Shown in pieces: positions 12,923 to 25,018 of a stretch of 64,000 nt of DNA. Position numbers and translations under genes: made by a program. The notes beneath the pieces were generated by a model, which had not been told where the DNA came from, searched no databases, and worked only from the letters and a program-made list of their open reading frames with translations. Positions within the stretch are counted from its first letter, which is position 1; the number at the start of each line of letters is the position of its first letter. The DNA comes from Aplectana chamaeleonis. Its lineage: Eukaryota; Nematoda; Chromadorea; Rhabditida; Cosmocercidae. The DNA is taken from positions 1-64,000 of the forward strand of contig JAPDOI010000874.1 of the NCBI GenBank assembly GCA_029168955.1, written 5' to 3'.

Positions 12923-13140
12923 AAAGTCTGTCCAAATGAGACTGTTCGCAAAGGGGTCGGCGTGCGCGTCAAACGGCCGTCACAAAAGCATAGCGTTTTC
13001 TTGGGTGCAAGCATGTTATTCACTATTCGTCCAATACTTTTGCTAATCGATTCACACGTCAAAACAATTGCCCTTTCGATTGCCGCTCGACACGCACGCC
13101 TGACCGCGTGGGTGGACAGTCTCTATCGAACAGACTTTAT
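12923..13140. mobile_element. MITE family 2 (GTCTGTCCGA ends), copy 1
   Basis: Long imperfect inverted arms: AAAGTCTGTCC, then GGTCGGCGTGCG on the left, and CGCACGCCTGACC, then GACAGTC and GAACAGACTTT on the right. The centre is CTAATCGATTCACACGTC. The family recurs at 13,175, 20,289, 28,364, 32,137, 33,225 (split) and 54,857. Confidence 0.7.
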
Positions 13141-13174
13141 AGTTATAGTTGACATTAGTCTGTCTATTAATAAG

Positions 13175-13400
13175 AAATCTGCCCACGCAGTCTGCGTGTG
13201 TATCGCGGGGCAGTCGCTGAGGCATGCTTCGCACGAGCCGGGCTGCAGACAGCTGACTGCCACGGTTTGTCGTCTTATATTTATTACTCAATATTTGTCT
13301 AATAATCCTGCAACCGTTTTGCAAGTTCGAAAATTGCCTATGCCACAGTCACCCGCAGGCCGACCGCGCGGGCGAGCAGTCTGATTCGGACGGACTTTAT
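13175..13400. mobile_element. MITE family 2, copy 2
   Basis: A second, more diverged copy next to the first. CTGCCCACGCAGTC and related words occur on the left and GACCGCGCGGGCGAGCAGTC on the right. The central GCAGACAGCTGACTG word is shared with other copies. Confidence 0.55.
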
Positions 13401-13671
13401 CTATAGTCCACCGCAACGGAAAAAGGGGATGTTACGGTTGCTGTCAACACAGTAAGTATACTTAGGGTCGACTGTGACGCTTTGCCGAATTTTGTCATTG
13501 AGCCGTCGAACAGCTGATATTTGAGACGATTTTTTTGTGGTTTATATTTTTTCTCTTTGAGTATTGCCTGTAAATAGAAGCATTCCTATGTATGTAAAGA
13601 GAATCTGCAATTTAAGCAGGCTTCCTGAGGAGTTCCTTTTGAAAATGGAAGAAAAATTCCTCACCGTTGGT

Positions 13672-14110
13672 CTCTGAGAGTTTTGGCCGAGAAATAGCCG
13701 CGAAATGCCTCATTGCCGCGAAACAGCCGCTAAATAATGCTCGCCGCGAAATAGCCGAGAAATAATGCTCTCCAGGTAGATATACGACGCATTCCAGAGG
13801 CATGATTGAGATGTCAGCACCTCCGCAGGTTCAATTGCCCGATTTTGAGGTACTTGGACCTCGTTCAGCCTCTGGAGGCCCCGCCTAATCGCTGGCGGCC
13901 CCAGATGGTGGCTCGGCGAGCTGGGGACGGTTGCGTCTTGGTTAATTCTGTTTAATTCTAAACATTTCTCGGTTATATCTCGGCTATTTCTCGGCTACTT
14001 GTTGTCCGATCCGTGAGAAGCCGAGAAATGGCGGCGAAATAGACGAGGAATAGCCCACCAGGAGCCGCTGCGGAGCCTGGTGGGCTATTTTGCAGCCAAA
14101 ACTCTCAGAG
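13672..14110. mobile_element. Palindromic element with CCGAGAAATAG arms (SL locus B)
   Basis: 439 bp. The ends CTCTGAGAGTTTTGGC and its complement define the edges. The arms are built of CCGCGAAATAGCCGAGAAATA-like repeats on the left and the complementary TTTCTCGGCTATTTCTCGG on the right. The centre is the SL1-like core at 13,775-13,935. These arms do not resemble the arms of the other SL-core elements. Confidence 0.65.
13775..13935 (+). ncRNA. SL1 RNA-like locus B (diverged)
   Basis: Bases 13828-13849 match the SL1 exon at 18 of 22 positions, beginning GGTT like true SL1, and are followed by GTACTTGG. The stem I pairing survives as UGCC/GGUA with one G-U wobble. TATACGAC starts exactly 47 nt upstream, as at locus A. 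Downstream CGCTGGCGGCCCCAGATGG is shared with locus C. No Sm site is seen. Confidence 0.35.
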
Positions 14111-14590
14111 TTGCTTATGTTGGTTTTTCATGAGAGTAGTAAAACTGAGTCATCTTCCATCATTTTCTGATGATATTGCATTTTTGCTACCCGAAACCCA
14201 TCAAAAAGGCTGTTATGGATACTAAATCATTGCAGAACCCAGAAAAATCGTCTGAAAATCCCTGGAAAGAGCGGAAACTGTAGATTCCACTCATGCATAA
14301 AGAGAAGCCTCTACCCGCGGCACTTAGAAAAAAAAACTATGAACCAGGAAGAATGAAAATTGGCGAGCTTCGTCGTGCTTTCAGAATCCGGTTCCTCGTC
14401 GGTGTCCACATATCGAAATTTGATCTATGCTTGAGCGCCAAATCGTTTTTCCAGTCATTTCACTACATTTTTTAGCGTCCTCACTAGTTCGAATTGCGCC
14501 ACGTCATTTTTGCAATTGTATCAAGATATTTTATTAGAGTTTTTTTTTATTCCTATTTCCTCTCAAATATGGCATTGCCGAATCGAATGC

Positions 14591-14863
14591 TGTGCTTCTC
14601 TGGGCCAAATTCCGGTTCGCAATTGCGTCTCGACACGCTTTGCGGCCGCGTGCTTTCGAGTCGGAAAAATTTCCAGCGCCGCTGCTGCCGATCAGTCGAC
14701 TCTAGGTGAGTTTCAGAAACTGGAAGTCAAAAAATGGAGAAATTGTATAAAAAAGTCACATAGAGTCGGCTTTGGCGCAGGAAACTCCACTGACTCAAGC
14801 GCGAGTGGCCGCAATGCGTGTCGAGACGCAATTGCGGACCGGAATTAGGCCCACAGAAGCACA
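14591..14863. mobile_element. MITE family 1 (TGTGCTTCTCTGGGCC ends), copy 1
   Basis: Long inverted arms: TGTGCTTCTCTGGGCC, GTCTCGACACGCTTTGCGG and TTTCCAGCGCC inward from each end. They surround a short AT-rich middle with TGTATAAAA. Six copies lie in the window, several flanked by TA, which suggests a Tc1/mariner-type mobilising enzyme. No coding capacity. Confidence 0.75.
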
Positions 14864-14957
14864 ATGCTTCTGCCAGGAAGCTAAACTTGCAGGAATCGTC
14901 CTGGTATTCACTTTCGAAAACAAACGAAGCGGAATTTGAATCGTTTTTGATTAATGA

Positions 14958-15120
14958 TTAGGTCCGTGGCTTGTTTCCTCAAGGAAAAAACATTTCAATC
15001 TCACCCGCGGCTGGCGCGCTAATCGATTTAGGCCGAAACAAGGGATCAGCTCACCAAACCGGCAGCCGCGGTTTAGATTTGAATGATTTTTCTTCTCGAG
15101 AAAACAAGCCATGGACCTAA
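14958..15120. mobile_element. Short palindromic MITE, TTAGGTCCGTGGCTTG ends
   Basis: Ends TTAGGTCCGTGGCTTG and CAAGCCATGGACCTAA. The inner arms contain CCGCGGCTGGC and GGCAGCCGCGG. Second copy of the element at 10,136. Confidence 0.65.
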
Positions 15121-16095
15121 CTGTACTTCGTGATTGAAGAATATTCGAGCATCATCACCCTGCCGAATATTCGAAAATCGAGTATTTGATTTGAAAACAT
15201 TTGAGGAGCGAATAATTTTATTCTTTGGGAGAATCAGATATTTGAGTAGACCAGAAATTTAAAGACATGGCTGATCTGAATTTTCGAGTTTTTCGACATT
15301 CAAATCACAAATTTTTTGAATATTCATTCGAATCAGCCCCAGTTTTATCCCCTGTTCATAATCTGAGCAATACTTTAGCCGCAGCTGTGAGATAAGTGGT
15401 CTTCATCAAACAGGTCCGCCTCAAAGTGATGTATGCTCGATGTACTCTGAACTACTAACGCGCTGCGCTTATGCCAGAGTACATCGTTCACAGATCACTT
15501 TGGGGCGTGGCTATCAATGAAGAGGAAAGCGCTATGAGGCCGTGTTCATAGATATCCATCCGTTCCGCTGTTCCTTGTCTGTTGTCACCTAGCAATTGCA
15601 GTCGTTTATACTTCAGTGCATGATTACTTGTTTCCTTTCTATTAAGGGGACCGGAAAGTAATGTCGTTTCTGCGCATGTCAATACTTGACGGTCATTTAT
15701 CAGCTCATTGTTTTGTTCAGAGGAGTGCCAAAGACATTGTGAGGTTGTAGTGACTTTTTTACTTATAGACAATTAAGTTACACATTTCTTTGTAACTTTG
15801 AGTAAAATGGTCAGCCAAATACCAGAAGAGGTACACATCCGGCATTGCATGCTTTTTGAGTTTCCCAAGGGAAGTAACTCAACAGCGGCCACCGAAAACA
15901 TTTGCGATGTTTATTCAAATATATTGGATATTCGAAAATGCCAAGGGTGTTTTTTCAAAATTCAAATCGGACAGTTTTGATTTTTCCGACTCGTATCGAT
16001 CAGGAGGACCATCAAAGTTATACAACGACGTGTCAAGGGCCCTAGTGGAAGCGAATTCGTGTCAAACGATCGAGGAATTGCCGAATAGTTTTAGA

Positions 16096-16421
16096 GGCAG
16101 TATTCACGATAAATTTCGTCTTTTTTCCGGTAATCGAAAGTTCGGGGTCTCATTGGAGCGATAGGGTCGAAAGAACTAACAAAAACGAGCCCGAAAGAGC
16201 CTTCTGAACTCCGAAATTCGCTCGCGCCATTCCCTTTTTCCCGTGTATCAAATACAAATCGATTCATTAGAAAGGACTAGCGCAAGCGGATTTCGAAGCA
16301 GATAATGGCTCTTTTGAGCCCGGTTTTTGTTCTTTTTTCGACCTCCTAGCTCTGAAGGAACGCAGGTCTTTCGATTTCCGGCAAGAAAACGAAGACGAAA
16401 TTTATCATGGACACTGCCTTG
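16096..16421. mobile_element. TTAA-family MITE inside the mariner relic
   Basis: Ends AGGCAGTATTCACGATAAAT and, inverted, ATTTATCATGGACACTGCCT. The interior is a loose palindrome. It splits the transposase between its Gln-Thr-Ile-Glu-Glu block and the Asn-Gln-Pro-Trp block. Most of an inverted copy of this MITE (about 325 bp, far end missing) occurs at 19,034-19,360 in the same mariner position. Confidence 0.6.
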
Positions 16422-16429
16422 AACCAACC

Positions 16430-16792
16430 TTGAAAAAAATCAATATAATAATAGATAATAATGCAATTTTGACCAATTCATACAATAAAACAGATGACTT
16501 TGATTTCATAGTGAAGAAGTTCCCACAATCAGATTCTGCAGTTTCTGTTATCATCAAGGCCTCAACAATTTACACAGAGGCCTCGAGGATAGCCAATGTT
16601 TGCTCTGAGGTGAAGTTTTTCATAGATAAATTGAAAGAATTGAAAAACTCACTATTAAACAATGGATACTCTTCAGAATTTATTGTCGTTAACATAGTCA
16701 AATGCATCTATCGCGACAAAAAAATTTCATATAAGTTCCTTTTGCCAGATGATTACAATCATGTTAAAAAACTTGTCGTTGCTATTCTATAA
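16430..16792 (+). pseudogene. Penelope-like element reverse transcriptase C-terminal fragment
   Basis: A 120-codon AT-rich frame. The segment with ASRIANVCSEVKFFIDKL, then LKNSLLNNGYSSEFI resembles the stretch after the RT thumb in Penelope-like elements (an Arg-Ile dipeptide, a conserved Glu/Ile helix, then L..NGY..EFI). No catalytic RT box or GIY-YIG endonuclease is seen, so this is a short fragment. It lies inside the mariner relic. The assignment rests on motif resemblance alone. Confidence 0.4.
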
Positions 16793-17328
16793 ATTCGAAT
16801 ATTAGGTACACTAAAGTCTCGAATCCTGTTCTATTCCAGCTACTGCTATTGTTGAACGACCTACACCATACGACTTTATTGATTCCACATTGATTTTGGA
16901 CCTGACCTTTCCCCATTTTGGACTTTCATTGTTCTACCACTTTTCCGCGCCTCTTCTTTCTCACTCAGTTTCCTTTCATTATTCTTGCTAACATTTTCCG
17001 CTTGTGGCTCAGCTTTCTCATTTATCTCTCATCGACAATTCTGTTCCTCACTGAGGAGCCTCGGCAGAATTGTTTGGTAAGGTTCGTCTGCGGGCAGAGG
17101 CGAAACGGACTTTATCAACTTCTTACTCCTCTACATCCTTCTTCTTTTCTCTCTTGGTCGACCATCCAAGAAAATTTGAAGCAGAATGGGAAAGTAAGCA
17201 GTGCTGTGTTTGTATTCAAAAACAAACACATACGACATCAGTTTCCGGTCCTCCTAATATTTTCTGGCCCTTTTCAACTTTCTGTTCGCTATTTTCTGGC
17301 AAACTCGATGTAATGCTTTTTTTCTTTT

Positions 17329-17348
17329 GAAATTTCCGCACACACCTG
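17329..17348 (-). mobile_element. Terminus of a CAGG-type hAT-like element
   Basis: GAAATTTCCGCACACACCTG is the inverted form of the CAGGGATGTGCGGAAA end seen at 18,836. It is followed by ATCCCGAT. The other end of this element was not found to the left, probably lost in the nested mariner region. Confidence 0.5.
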
Positions 17349-17774
17349 ATCCCGATATCTGGCATCTTCGACTAGTAGAATTCGGAATCAAAAAAAAGTT
17401 TATCCGAATACGAATATTCGAGCACAAATATGGAATGCTTTATAGCACACTGCTATCGATCTGGTTGAAGAAACCGGGACAATTACCACATTTGCTGTAG
17501 TGCTGAGGCAGTAAAAGAGGCGTAAATGACCTTGTTATCTATTGAAGGGTCACCATTGGATCAATGCATAGTCTTCCAAGTACATACAGGTAACCCAAGT
17601 CATCCTTCCACGTCACCTTCCACTCACTTTCGCTTTCTTTTTCTCTGTTTAAGACCTAATTGTTTGCGCTTCTCGTAATGTATTGTAGCCATCCAATGGT
17701 CCGATTCCGGCTATAGTGTAGTCTGTGTTTTCAGACGTCTCCAGTTCCTTCCGCTCGATCAGTCAGCCACTTAA

Positions 17775-20700
17775 ATGCGTCCGTCATTTCTTCGCCACCT
17801 GTCCGGGCTTATCAGAACCGATTGCAATGCTGCACCATTGTACTTTAATGGTGCTAAAAATATTCGTTTGATGACCACCACCTCGTCATCGATGACGAAT
17901 TTCGAGGAGCAGGCGAAACGATTCTTCACATTCGAGCAGGTGGAGCCGGATGTTTTCAGGTGAGGGGAGTTTTGATATTTTCAATTGAATGATTTCTTTC
18001 AGTCATCTCTTAATAATTCGATTGAATGATTTTCTTCGAATAGAATCTTTTCCGATTTTCCTAGCGAATTTTAATCATCAAAGAGAAAGTTTTAGACCAG
18101 GTTCATATTTACAGCGTCTTGCGACGCGACGCAATGTTTACCATAGAAATCCAACGAAAATCGATATGCCTGATATGCATTGTCGCTTTTGTTGGTCGCA
18201 AATTGTATGATCCGGGCTTGAGCTTCACGAATGATTTTTTTATCTTCTATGTCCAAATTTCTCTGAATGAGCACAGTGATATCCCTTTATTCGATTTGAG
18301 TGATTAATTCGATAGTTTTTCTGATATCCATGGCTTGTGGGCTCAGTACACGAAATAGGAGGAGCTGCGGAGCAGTTAACTGCCTCAAGGGGTAGTTTGT
18401 ACTTCCGCCGACGAGCGGCGCGGCGAATTGCAATCCTGCAATATCGATCGTGCCGCGCCGCGCGATCAATATTACAGAAATGCACTGTGCCGCGCCGCTC
18501 GGCGGCCTGAGTATGAACGACCCCTAAGGGACCGATAAGAGTCTCGCCGCTCAATGACGCGGCACCATGCAGTGGAGGAGTATCGATCATACGGCGCCGC
18601 ACGATCGATTCTCCTCGATCGCATGCTGCCGCCCTTTCAAGCGGCGGTACTCTATTTGGCCCCTTATGCGAAGCACGCGACAAAATTTCGCTGCTTTCAC
18701 GTGTTAACCCTTTTCACGTGCTTTTCACGTGTACTGGGTTCACAAGCCATAATTTTACCCTCTATTTCGGAGCGAAATTTACTCGGACCCCTTTGATTCC
18801 GAATTTCACTAGTCGAAAATTCCAGGCATCGCGATCAGGGATGTGCGGAAAATTCTAAAAAAACAACAGAAAATCGAGTGTCAGAAAAAAACAGAAAGTC
18901 CAAAAAGGCCAGAAAATATTAGGAGGACCGGAAAGTAGATTCGTTTTCTTCCCTCAATACAAACACATACTGCTCTGCTTATTTCTCAACCTGCTTCAAA
19001 TGTTCTTGGATGGTCGACCAAGGTTGGTTCAAGGCAGTGTTCATGATAAATTTCGTCTTCGTTTTCTTGCCGGAAATCTAAAGACCTGCGTTTTTTTCGG
19101 AGCGATTAGGTCGAAAAAAGAAGAACAAAAACGGGCTCAAAAAAGCCATTATCTAATCCCGAAATATTAATCTACATCATATTCGCTTTGAAGAAAGCGC
19201 TGAGGGGTCCTTTCTGATGAATCGACACGTATTTGATACACGCGAAAAAGCGGACTGGCAGCGAACGAATCTCGGAGCTAAGAAGGGATCTTTCGGGCTG
19301 GTTTTTGTTAGTTCTTTCGACCCTATCGCTCCAATCAGACTCCGAACATTATTCTTAAGGGGATCTGAACAATTCTGTTTCTCCATCATTCGATTTTTTT
19401 GATAAGTTTACAACTCGATTTTTGAATATTCGGCCAACTTCAGATCCTGGAATCGGAATATTTACCCACCGAAAGTTGCGTCTGATTGTATTCGAATATA
19501 ATTTTGGAAATTTTTGTGAATCGCTCTAATATTTATACAAAGGTGCCTTTCCAATTTTATCCATTTTTTCGAATTTCTCAGAACCGACTATTTTAACTTT
19601 TCGGACAGACAGGAAATTCCAGAAATCAAACAAATAAAATTCCCGAATGAACCAAAAGTTTGGAAATTTGAATTATATTTAAATTCTTGGTAAAAATTTC
19701 GTAAAAACAAATAAACACGATTTCCGAGTTAATGGAATATTCCAGAAAAAAAACATATTTAATTTCGATAAATTAGTATATACAAAGCCTTTGATTCGAG
19801 TATTTAATTAAGGCGGGAATCGCCATTCGTTATGGCCTCATGTCTACTGGAAGCAGCCAAATCTTGAATTTTTACCAATATCGACCGATTTTTTCAGGAC
19901 ATCACACTTGATCACTTTTCGCCGCGGGACGTCCAAAGCCGCCTATGGCGGACTAATCTTCGCCCAGGCGCTAGCAGCAGCCGAAAACACTGTCGATGAG
20001 CAGCTGAAACCTCACGCAATGCACTCATTCTTTATACTTAATGGTGAGGTCATTGGCATAATTTCGCATCCATGTGCATTATTTCGGAGTGAAATATATT
20101 CCCATTGATAGCGTGCGTGTGTGCGCGTACGTTGTGTAGCCTTCTCCCAAACACTTCCTGGCTGGCTCTGCCTTCGCTTCGCACATTTCGAACCCAAATT
20201 TGGGTTCGAAATAGAGGTTACATAATCAGAATCGAGAAATTCGGCTTGTTCTGCAATTGCGGACAGCGCTTTCAATCGCGGTTGACTTAAAGTCCGTCCG
20301 AATGATACTGCCCGGCCACGCGTTCGCCGTGCGTTTCGAGCTGTCGTCGCAATAGTATTTTTCGGATGAGCCACACCGTGGCTGCAAATAGCTGACTGGG
20401 ATATTAATCACTGCTGGTCCAGTGTTACTGCTAATCGATTCCTAATCTGAAAAATGCCGCCGCAAGAGCCGCTCCACTCGCACGCCGACCGTGTGGGCGA
20501 ACAGTGTCATTAGGACGGACTTTACTTGGAGAATCCCAGGTGTCGACAGCAAGTTGGAAGGGCAGCATCATCTGACAAATCGATTTCTTTAAACAATCGA
20601 ATCAATGAAAATGAATGCCTGCCTGTCGCGCCGAAACACTTGCCAATAGTCAGCATGATCACGAGATATCCTATTAAACTGCCCCACTTTTGTTCACATA

Positions 20701-23700
20701 TTTTTTCTTCTTTGACGCTTTATTTCCGTTCATCACGTGCGTCTGCGTGCGCATGCTGCGTCTCCTTTTCTCCACAGTTTGTTGCTGTCTCTCCCCTGGC
20801 TTCGCACATGCGCGCGAAGGGGCAGAGTAAATTTAACTCGGAAACTGAAAATGCACATTAAAAGTGGTTGAGCTGGGCGGGTTCGCTGATGCGTTCAAAG
20901 TAAGGCTGCTGAAATCAGCTATAGGTTCTCGTGTATCCTCTGAAAAAACTCGAAATTCTCATCACTCACTGCGTGTATGCGCGCGACGCTGCTCTCTCCG
21001 TCTGCTAAGCGCTCTTGTACTATTTCTAACCCCGCTTCGCGCCCGCACGCGAAAAAACTACGGGGATCCGGCGCTTTAACAGTCTGTAGCTTTTGCATGT
21101 CCAAGTCTATAGTCCTTCATTTCAGTGGATATCTCTCTACCGGTACAATACCATGTAAGGCGAGTTCGAGACGGTCGATCATTCTGTACACGCACCGTGG
21201 AAGCTGTGCAGGAGGGCAAAATAGTGTTCACGCTAGAAGCATCTTTTCATCGGGTGAGTCCGATCAGGCGTTCCCTGTCTCTTCCAGAATTTTACAAAAT
21301 TCAAAAACAATAAAAAATCTCCTTTCCAGCTCGAAAAGGATGCGGCAGTACACCAGGACCCCATGCCAACAGTTCCTTCCTGGAGGGAACTGAAGTCTTT
21401 GGATGATATTGTGCCATGGTTGAGGAAAGGAGTTGAAGAAGGTGTCAATGAAGTTGAATTTTTCATTTATATTCTGTGTGATCCCTCAATTTTTAGGCAA
21501 AATAAAGATGAAACCAGTAATTGAGGAGAGATTGAAAGCCTACCAAGCTCAAGCGAATCAGAACCCTGGCGAACTGTTTGAGGTAAGTAATTTCGGGGAT
21601 TATCCTGACTTACAGTCTCTGTGTTCTGTGTGATGCGTAGCAAAAGGTGTGGAAGCGGTTTCCCGACGCTCTGCTTCTGCGCAAGCGGCTGCACCGTATT
21701 TGACCAAAACCTTTTCAGCCACAGGTAAACTCTGGTACCGCCGTAGTGACCTGTTGATTTCGATCAATACCAGCAGCGGAGCGGTGGGACTCGGCGAAAT
21801 ATAACTAGTGATAAGGAGGTTCCGACAAAAAAGCCACCGCTCCGCGCTGTGATAATCGAAATCAACAGGTCACTACGGCGGTACCAGAGTTTATGTGTTT
21901 TTCGCCGATTCTAGTCTAGTGAAAGGACGATACCGCTGTGGCAGATACTCTGAGAAAATCTGTGGTGACGGCACCGCAATGCGGCCGTGTAGGTGCCCTA
22001 GAGGCACCTACATGGGGTCATTGCGGTGCCTTCATTACAAATTGCCCTACCTGCACGCAAATAGCGAAGTAGGCTCCACAATCGCAGCTCGTTGAAGATT
22101 CGATTGGCGCGTTGGCTGAGCGTTGACACCACGTAGGTGTTTTTCAAGACACCTACGCGACCTCGCTGCGAAGCCTCCGAGGTGAGCCAAATATAATTGC
22201 CCCGCCCATAGTAAGGGATATCGAATAGTTGTTTGTTAAGAAACACACCGATACAGCTGATGATACAGCTTTCCAGCATTTGCCTGTCACCCATCTTACG
22301 TTTTCTTCGGAATCCTTTGCTTAGGAATAGTACTCGAACGATTTGGTATTTTAGCTTTTCAAACCCATACGCAATCCAAATGAAATTGCATGCTAATCAA
22401 ACGCAAATTGCAAACACCTAGCTACTTGATCGCAGAAGTCCTCACCCATTTTAATCGGGCAATAATTCAGTTCATGTAGTCTTCATGACAGCTGCGCTTA
22501 AAATTAGACAGAATCTTACGAGAACCGTTAACGCTATGCAAATGACTACAGATTTTAACCGTTATGGTTTTCGCTGCTATGTCAGATTTTGAGACTCTGA
22601 ATCGTTTTGTTCCAAGGCGACTCAGCATTTAGAGAAGTGTTCGCCATTTACGGGTGCGATGCCAGGATGAAGTGCAATACCGCTGATATCATTTGCGTAT
22701 AAAGCACAAAAAGGAGTATTTATGCCTCTTTTCAGCACTCTGTTCAAAATAGACCATTCGTTGATATAAAGAGATATCTGAAATCAGCATCAAGAGCCCT
22801 TTTTTGGAGACACAATGCTTACTCTGGAACAAGATATTTTGGAAAAGTTAGCTTTAATACAATAAACGCGGGAAACGCGCTTTCAATTTCGAAGCAGCTA
22901 TGAGTGATGTGTCCATCGCCACGTCTATATGCCTTGTTTGAGAGTAAGCCATGTGCCATTTTAGAAAAAAACACTCGACGTTATTTCCGAAAGCGTCTTT
23001 ATATTCCCCAGCGAAGACCGAGAACGTAAGAAAGTGTGGTTTTCGAGTAATTCGACCAGTCGACCGTTCAAAAAAGCACGGCTTTCGAAACAACAAAAAA
23101 TGAAAACAAAGTCTGTAACTCGGATGAAGCGATTTTTTTGTGAGAAATCGTCAAAAAACAGCGTATTAGAATTGGGTTCGGATAATTTATCGAACAATAA
23201 TCACATTATTCGTTTTATACGCGAGTACTCGAATATTCTATTCACCTGGGAACTAAAATTGTCGGATTTCTCGAGAATTCGATTGATTTATGAAATCCAA
23301 ATATCCGCTGAATCCTTAAGGATTCATTTAGAAACATTTAAGTATTCGGTTGTCCAATTAATTCGATTATTGTAAAAAAACTTTTTAAAAAACTTCGCTC
23401 CTTTCGGGTCACGGGCTAATATTCTGCCATTGAAAACAATGTGCAGAAATATCTATGAAATATTTGAAAAATCGAATCGAATAGGCTGAGTGCTTTTCCG
23501 AATATAAATACCAAACGGATAGAGTAAGGTTTTCAGATTAGTTCACTCATTCGGAAATTTTGAAAAGTTTTAATTTGGAATTTTCATTCAATCGGGCAAT
23601 TCAAAAAGAGATAATTGAATTACACTCTCTGCTTCATAACTTTCAAAACGGCGATATTCTAAAGATTCGATCATCTGAAACTTCCTGACAGTTTTCATTA

Positions 23701-24962
23701 AAATTTTCAATTTTTCGGGAGCAGTTGTTTTTTGAAAATGCAATAATCTTTCTTTTATTTAAAAATGAGTGTCGAATGACCATGTCTACTCGTCCCTCTA
23801 CCTAAGGGATGAATGCCAAAATTCAGGTGGACTGCGAAAAACACCCAAAAATTCAGAAAATGTAACACACGGCATTGTTTCTTAGATAGTGGTTGCTGCA
23901 GTTTTGAAACCGAAATTTCGAAGAATACAAAAAGCGTAATGCGCGGAGACACATGAGCACAAACAGGCGTTCAAGATTATATTTGTTAATGTCGCAACAT
24001 AAAAAAGACTTAACGCTTGAGATGGAGATTCAGTATAAAGCCAATTTTACTACACTGGCAGTGTATGCTATGGTCAAAATGTGGATAACATTTAAAAAAA
24101 AACGAATTCGGAGAGCACCGGAATAGATATCGGCGAGTCTAGTTGGAAATTTGATCGATACTGCAGTATGACTGATGTGTGCCAGTTCGGAGGTGTGTCA
24201 AACGCGGAGCCGACGGGATACTGAAAGCCTGCACACTCATCGCGGTGCCGACGCTGTTTCACCGAGGAGCCGTGTTGTCTACGCTACCTCTTTATCGGAC
24301 TGCGGAGCCGACATAAGGCTATCGCGGGGCGACTGCGTCACACACCACTTTTCCACGATCGCGGAGCCGCCAATCAACTGCCGATACCCCATCGCGATAC
24401 CAGCGAGAATCTCGGGGCTATCGCGAAACCAGCGGTACCGATTTTCTCAGAGTAGTCGCTCTCGATCGAAACCTCACTGTTCGATGGTTTCGCGATCACA
24501 GCACGTGATCGCGTCTCCTCCGTTCGCTTGACTAGATTTGGAGAAAGACCTGTATGCAGTAGAACGAATAAAATCTCCCACCTCTTTTAACCCAGTCCTC
24601 CTCTCTTTTCTCCTCTTTCTTCAGTTTTCAATTGATTTTACCGGTTTTTGGATCTTCTCTTTCCCTCTCTTTCACTCATCTTGCCCTTCTTGTATCTACC
24701 CTTCGATTTTTCCTGCTTTTTCTCCCTCGCCATCTTCCTTCTTCTACTGCCTTCCCCTTTCTTTCTCTGTTTCTTTCTCCCTTTCTTTCTTTATTCCTTA
24801 CTTCCTTCTTTCTTTCGTTCCTTCGTCCTATCCTTCCTTTCTTCCTTTTCCTTCCTTCCTTCTTCCCTTCCTTCCTTCCTTCCTTCCTTCCTTCCTTCCT
24901 TCCTTCCTTCCCTCTTCCCTCCCTCCCTTCTTACCTACCTGCCTCCCTTCTTTCTTTCTCCC

Positions 24963-25018
<56 letters not shown>

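Larger units (their letters stand above)
15645..17254 (+). mobile_element. Mariner-like element with two nested insertions
   Basis: Ends GGGGACCGGAAAGTAATGTC (15,646 on) and, inverted at 17,232-17,254, CATACGACATCAGTTTCCGG, both next to TTA/TAA. The transposase N-terminal region lies at about 15,806-16,094 (IRHCMLFEF, then SYRSGGPSKL and ALVEANSCQTIEEL). It is cut by a TTAA MITE (about 16,096-16,421), then an unrelated insert (about 16,433-17,150), and resumes as WSTIQENLKQNGKV at about 17,155. Stops, frame changes and deletion of the catalytic domain make it inactive. Confidence 0.7.

Noticed and set aside
12833..13384. 183-codon frame between the thioesterase genes
   Set aside because: It lies across two MITE family 2 copies whose GC-rich arms keep the frame open.
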